Assembly: GCA_030429495.1 (NCBI GenBank)
Contig: JAUIFH010000009.1
Span: forward strand, 62,001 to 126,000
Source of the DNA: Alphaproteobacteria bacterium
Lineage (GTDB): Bacteria > Pseudomonadota > Alphaproteobacteria > Rhodobacterales > Rhodobacteraceae
Length of the DNA: 64,000 bases
Reading direction: 5' to 3'
Position 1 is the stretch's first letter. The number at the start of each line of letters is the position of its first letter. The notes under the pieces were generated by a model. The model saw only the letters and a program-made list of their open reading frames with translations, was not told the origin of the DNA and made no database searches. Made by a program: the position numbers and the translations under genes. Below are positions 62,085-64,000 of this stretch, piece by piece.

Positions 62085-63648
62085 GGCCGCAAAATTCCGC
62101 ATCCGCCGCGTCGCGCGCGGCAGCGAGGCCGTCGCCGCCTTCGCGACCGGCGCCGGCACACCCCCGGTCGAGGACGGTTTTGGAGACACCGTCTTCCCGA
62201 CGGCCGCCCGGCAACCGTCCCATGCCGACGAGGAACTCGCCGCGATCGAGTCCGAGGGGTTGAGCGCGCGCCAGCTGCGCACGGCACGCCGCGTCGCACA
62301 GAAGAACGGCCTTAACGTCAACTCCGATCTGGATGCCGTCCGCGTGCTGCGCAAGAAGGGTATCGACCCGTTCCAGCCGGCCGCCGTGCTGCAGTTGATC
62401 GAGAGCGAGGGGCGGCAGGCGCGCGGGTCCGATCAGGTCCAGCTTCCGCAAACCGTTCCGCAGGGCCGTCCGCTTCTCTTGGGCCAGCCACTCAACGACG
62501 GCGAACGCGCCGCCGAGATTATGCGGGTGCAGCGCGATATCGTGCGGCGCCGCCGGCGCAACTTCCTGCTCCTGCTTTCGCGGCTGGCTGTCTTCGTGCT
62601 GGTGCCGACATTCGTCGCCGGATGGTACTTCTTCAACATCGCCACACCGTTCTACGGGACGGTCAGCCAGTTCATCATTCAGCAGAACGAAGGCCAGTCC
62701 GGTGGTCTGAGTTCCATGTTCCGCGGCACGCAGTTCGCAACGTCACAGGATTCCATCGCCGTGCAGGGCTACCTGCAATCGCGTGACGCGATGCTGCGCC
62801 TCGATAGCGACCTCGGTTTCAAGGCGCATTTCAGCCAGGATTTCATCGACCCGCTCCAGCGGCTTGACGCGGACGCAACAAACGAAGCGGCCTACAAGGT
62901 CTACAAACGCAACGTGAAGATCGGCTACGACCCGACCGAAGGCATCATCAAGATGGAGGTGATCGCCGCCGATCCCGCCGTCAGCGAAGAGTTTTCCAAG
63001 GCGCTTATCGGCTATGCCGAACAGCAGGTGGACCATCTTTCCTCCCGCCTGCGCGAAGACCAGATGCAGGGGGCGCGCGAAAGCTACCAGGATGCCGAGA
63101 TGAAGGTGAGCCGCGCGCAGGAGCGGGTTCTCGAATTGCAGCAGGAACTCGGCGTTTTCGACCCGATGTCCGAAAGCAGCGCGGTCATGGGGCAGATTGG
63201 CACGTTCGAGGCGCAGGCCCAGCAGAAACGGCTTGAGCTTCAGCAGTTGATGGACAACCCCCGCCCCAACCAGGCCCGGGTCGCCGGTGTGCAGGGCGAC
63301 ATCGCCCGGCTGGAAGGGATTGTCGCGGACCTGCGCAAGCAGCTGACCGATGGCAATGGCGGTTCGGCCTCGCTCGCGCAGGTGACCGGCCAGCTCCGCA
63401 TGGCGGAGGCCGACCTGGAAACCCGGCAGCTCATGCTCAGCCAGGCGCTGCAACAGCTTGAAACCGCGCGGATCGAGGCGAACCGACAAGTGCGCTATCT
63501 CGAATCCGCAGTGGCGCCGGTCGCTCCGGACGAACCGACCTATCCGCGCGCGTTCGAAAACACGGCCTTGGCCTTTCTCATCTTCGGTGGCATTTACTTG
63601 ATGCTCTCGCTGACTGCCTCGATCCTGAGGGAGCAGGCGACCGCATAA
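62068..63648 (+). CDS. kpsE: KpsE/CtrB-like capsule export inner-membrane protein with long N-terminal extension
   Basis: 526 aa from the ATG at 62068. About 170 cytoplasmic residues, partly disordered and then helical with AAEIMRVQRDIVRRRRRN, come before the first transmembrane helix (LAVFVLVPTFVAGWYFF). The periplasmic part has a long coiled coil at about residues 340-470 (SRAQERVLELQQELGVF) and a second helix near the C-terminus (TALAFLIFGGIYLML). KpsE proper has about 380 residues, so the N-terminal domain is an addition. It couples KpsT/KpsM to the outer-membrane KpsD channel. Confidence 0.88.
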   Translation: MTTPPKAAKFRIRRVARGSEAVAAFATGAGTPPVEDGFGDTVFPTAARQPSHADEELAAIESEGLSARQLRTARRVAQKNGLNVNSDLDAVRVLRKKGIDPFQPAAVLQLIESEGRQARGSDQVQLPQTVPQGRPLLLGQPLNDGERAAEIMRVQRDIVRRRRRNFLLLLSRLAVFVLVPTFVAGWYFFNIATPFYGTVSQFIIQQNEGQSGGLSSMFRGTQFATSQDSIAVQGYLQSRDAMLRLDSDLGFKAHFSQDFIDPLQRLDADATNEAAYKVYKRNVKIGYDPTEGIIKMEVIAADPAVSEEFSKALIGYAEQQVDHLSSRLREDQMQGARESYQDAEMKVSRAQERVLELQQELGVFDPMSESSAVMGQIGTFEAQAQQKRLELQQLMDNPRPNQARVAGVQGDIARLEGIVADLRKQLTDGNGGSASLAQVTGQLRMAEADLETRQLMLSQALQQLETARIEANRQVRYLESAVAPVAPDEPTYPRAFENTALAFLIFGGIYLMLSLTASILREQATA

Positions 63649-63658
63649 GGAGCCTGAG

Positions 63659-64000
63659 ATGACCGAGATGAAAGACGTGGCCGTCGGTGGATTGACCATC
63701 GGCAACGATCGGTCGCTGACCGTGATTGCCGGGCCATGCCAGCTTGAGAGCGCCGACCACGCGCAGATGATCGCCGGGACGATGGCCGAAGCCTGCGCCG
63801 CGACCGGTGCGCAGTTCATCTTCAAGGGCAGCTTCGACAAGGCCAACCGCACATCGCTTAAGGGCAAGCGCGGACTTGGCATCGACGCCGGCCTCAAGGT
63901 TCTCGACGGCGTGCGCGCTGCTTTGGGGATGCCCGTGCTGACGGATGTGCATGATCCCGATCAGGCGGCCGTCGCCGGGGCCGTGGTCGACGTGATCCAG
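63659..64000 (+). CDS. kdsA: 3-deoxy-8-phosphooctulonate synthase, N-terminal 114 codons
   Basis: The part inside the window starts MTEMKDVAVGGLTIGND and contains the family blocks VIAGPCQLES, FIFKGSFDKANRTS and GLGIDAGLKVL, then VLTDVHDPDQ. KdsA condenses phosphoenolpyruvate with arabinose-5-phosphate to make Kdo-8-phosphate, used in lipid A-core and in Kdo-linked capsules. It lies 11 nt after the kpsE-like gene, with a TAAGGAG ribosome-binding site. The 3' part is beyond the window edge. Confidence 0.95.
   Translation, partial: MTEMKDVAVGGLTIGNDRSLTVIAGPCQLESADHAQMIAGTMAEACAATGAQFIFKGSFDKANRTSLKGKRGLGIDAGLKVLDGVRAALGMPVLTDVHDPDQAAVAGAVVDVIQ

Overview
The window looks like chromosomal DNA of an alphaproteobacterium of the Rhodobacteraceae (Roseobacter-group type). 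It is GC-rich and densely packed, with leuA under a leucine-rich leader peptide, gcvTHP behind a tandem glycine riboswitch, an mreBCD-mrdA-rodA cell-shape operon, remnants of betI/choX, and many ABC uptake systems. No rRNA, CRISPR array or prophage is visible. The lineage is inferred from gene content, not from a marker-gene comparison.

Layout. (1) 1-8424, minus strand: a carbohydrate-type (CUT2) uptake and catabolism operon. It begins with a sterol-desaturase/fatty-acid-hydroxylase-like membrane protein, then two periplasmic binding proteins, three permeases and only one ATPase, and ends with a Gfo/Idh/MocA dehydrogenase and a sugar isomerase/epimerase cut by the window edge. A divergent LacI-type regulator (8593-9624) sits behind a 9-codon upstream ORF and is followed by a second desaturase paralogue broken by a one-base frameshift. 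(2) 10634-16532: a GlxA/AraC-type regulator, a homocysteine S-methyltransferase-family protein, a DUF1127 peptide, a flavin monooxygenase-like enzyme and a secreted protein, ending in a MATE transporter cut off after about 110 codons and joined to an inverted gene fragment. (3) 16533-26795: an organophosphate-type uptake island with an AfuABC-like transporter preceded by a convincing Pho box, an inositol-monophosphatase-family enzyme, a HAD phosphatase, a PhnDCEE-type transporter and a second HAD protein. (4) 26796-30423: a scrambled region with a dispersed repeat, an IS3 remnant, an intact IS1595-family element (27573-30177, 23-bp perfect inverted ends, 8-bp target duplication) carrying four overlapping passenger genes, and tRNA-Ala(CGC).

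(5) 30599-33468: thioredoxin, a DUF3775 protein, a deletion scar joining betI and choX remnants, and an alpha/beta hydrolase. (6) 33530-38135: the glycine cleavage operon and its riboswitch. (7) 38258-48192: mostly housekeeping genes (GGCT-like, pepT, gltX, two metallopeptidase-type genes, a Tat-exported metallo-beta-lactamase-fold enzyme, a PfkB kinase, an exported EEP nuclease/phosphatase, a leucine-rich-repeat protein, nadE). (8) 48430-49911: an exported protein of 18 MORN repeats. (9) 49973-57482: leuA with its attenuator, then mreB-mreC-mreD-mrdA-rodA. (10) 57489-61297: ghrA-like dehydrogenase, SseB-like protein, uracil-DNA glycosylase family, nhaA. (11) 61431-64000: capsule export genes (KpsT-like ATPase, KpsE-like co-polymerase) followed by kdsA, cut by the window edge.

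The two parts I consider most worth following are the IS1595 element, whose transposase and four passenger genes form one chain of overlapping reading frames, and the Pho-box-linked island, which pairs two transporters for phosphorylated solutes with three phosphatase-type enzymes.
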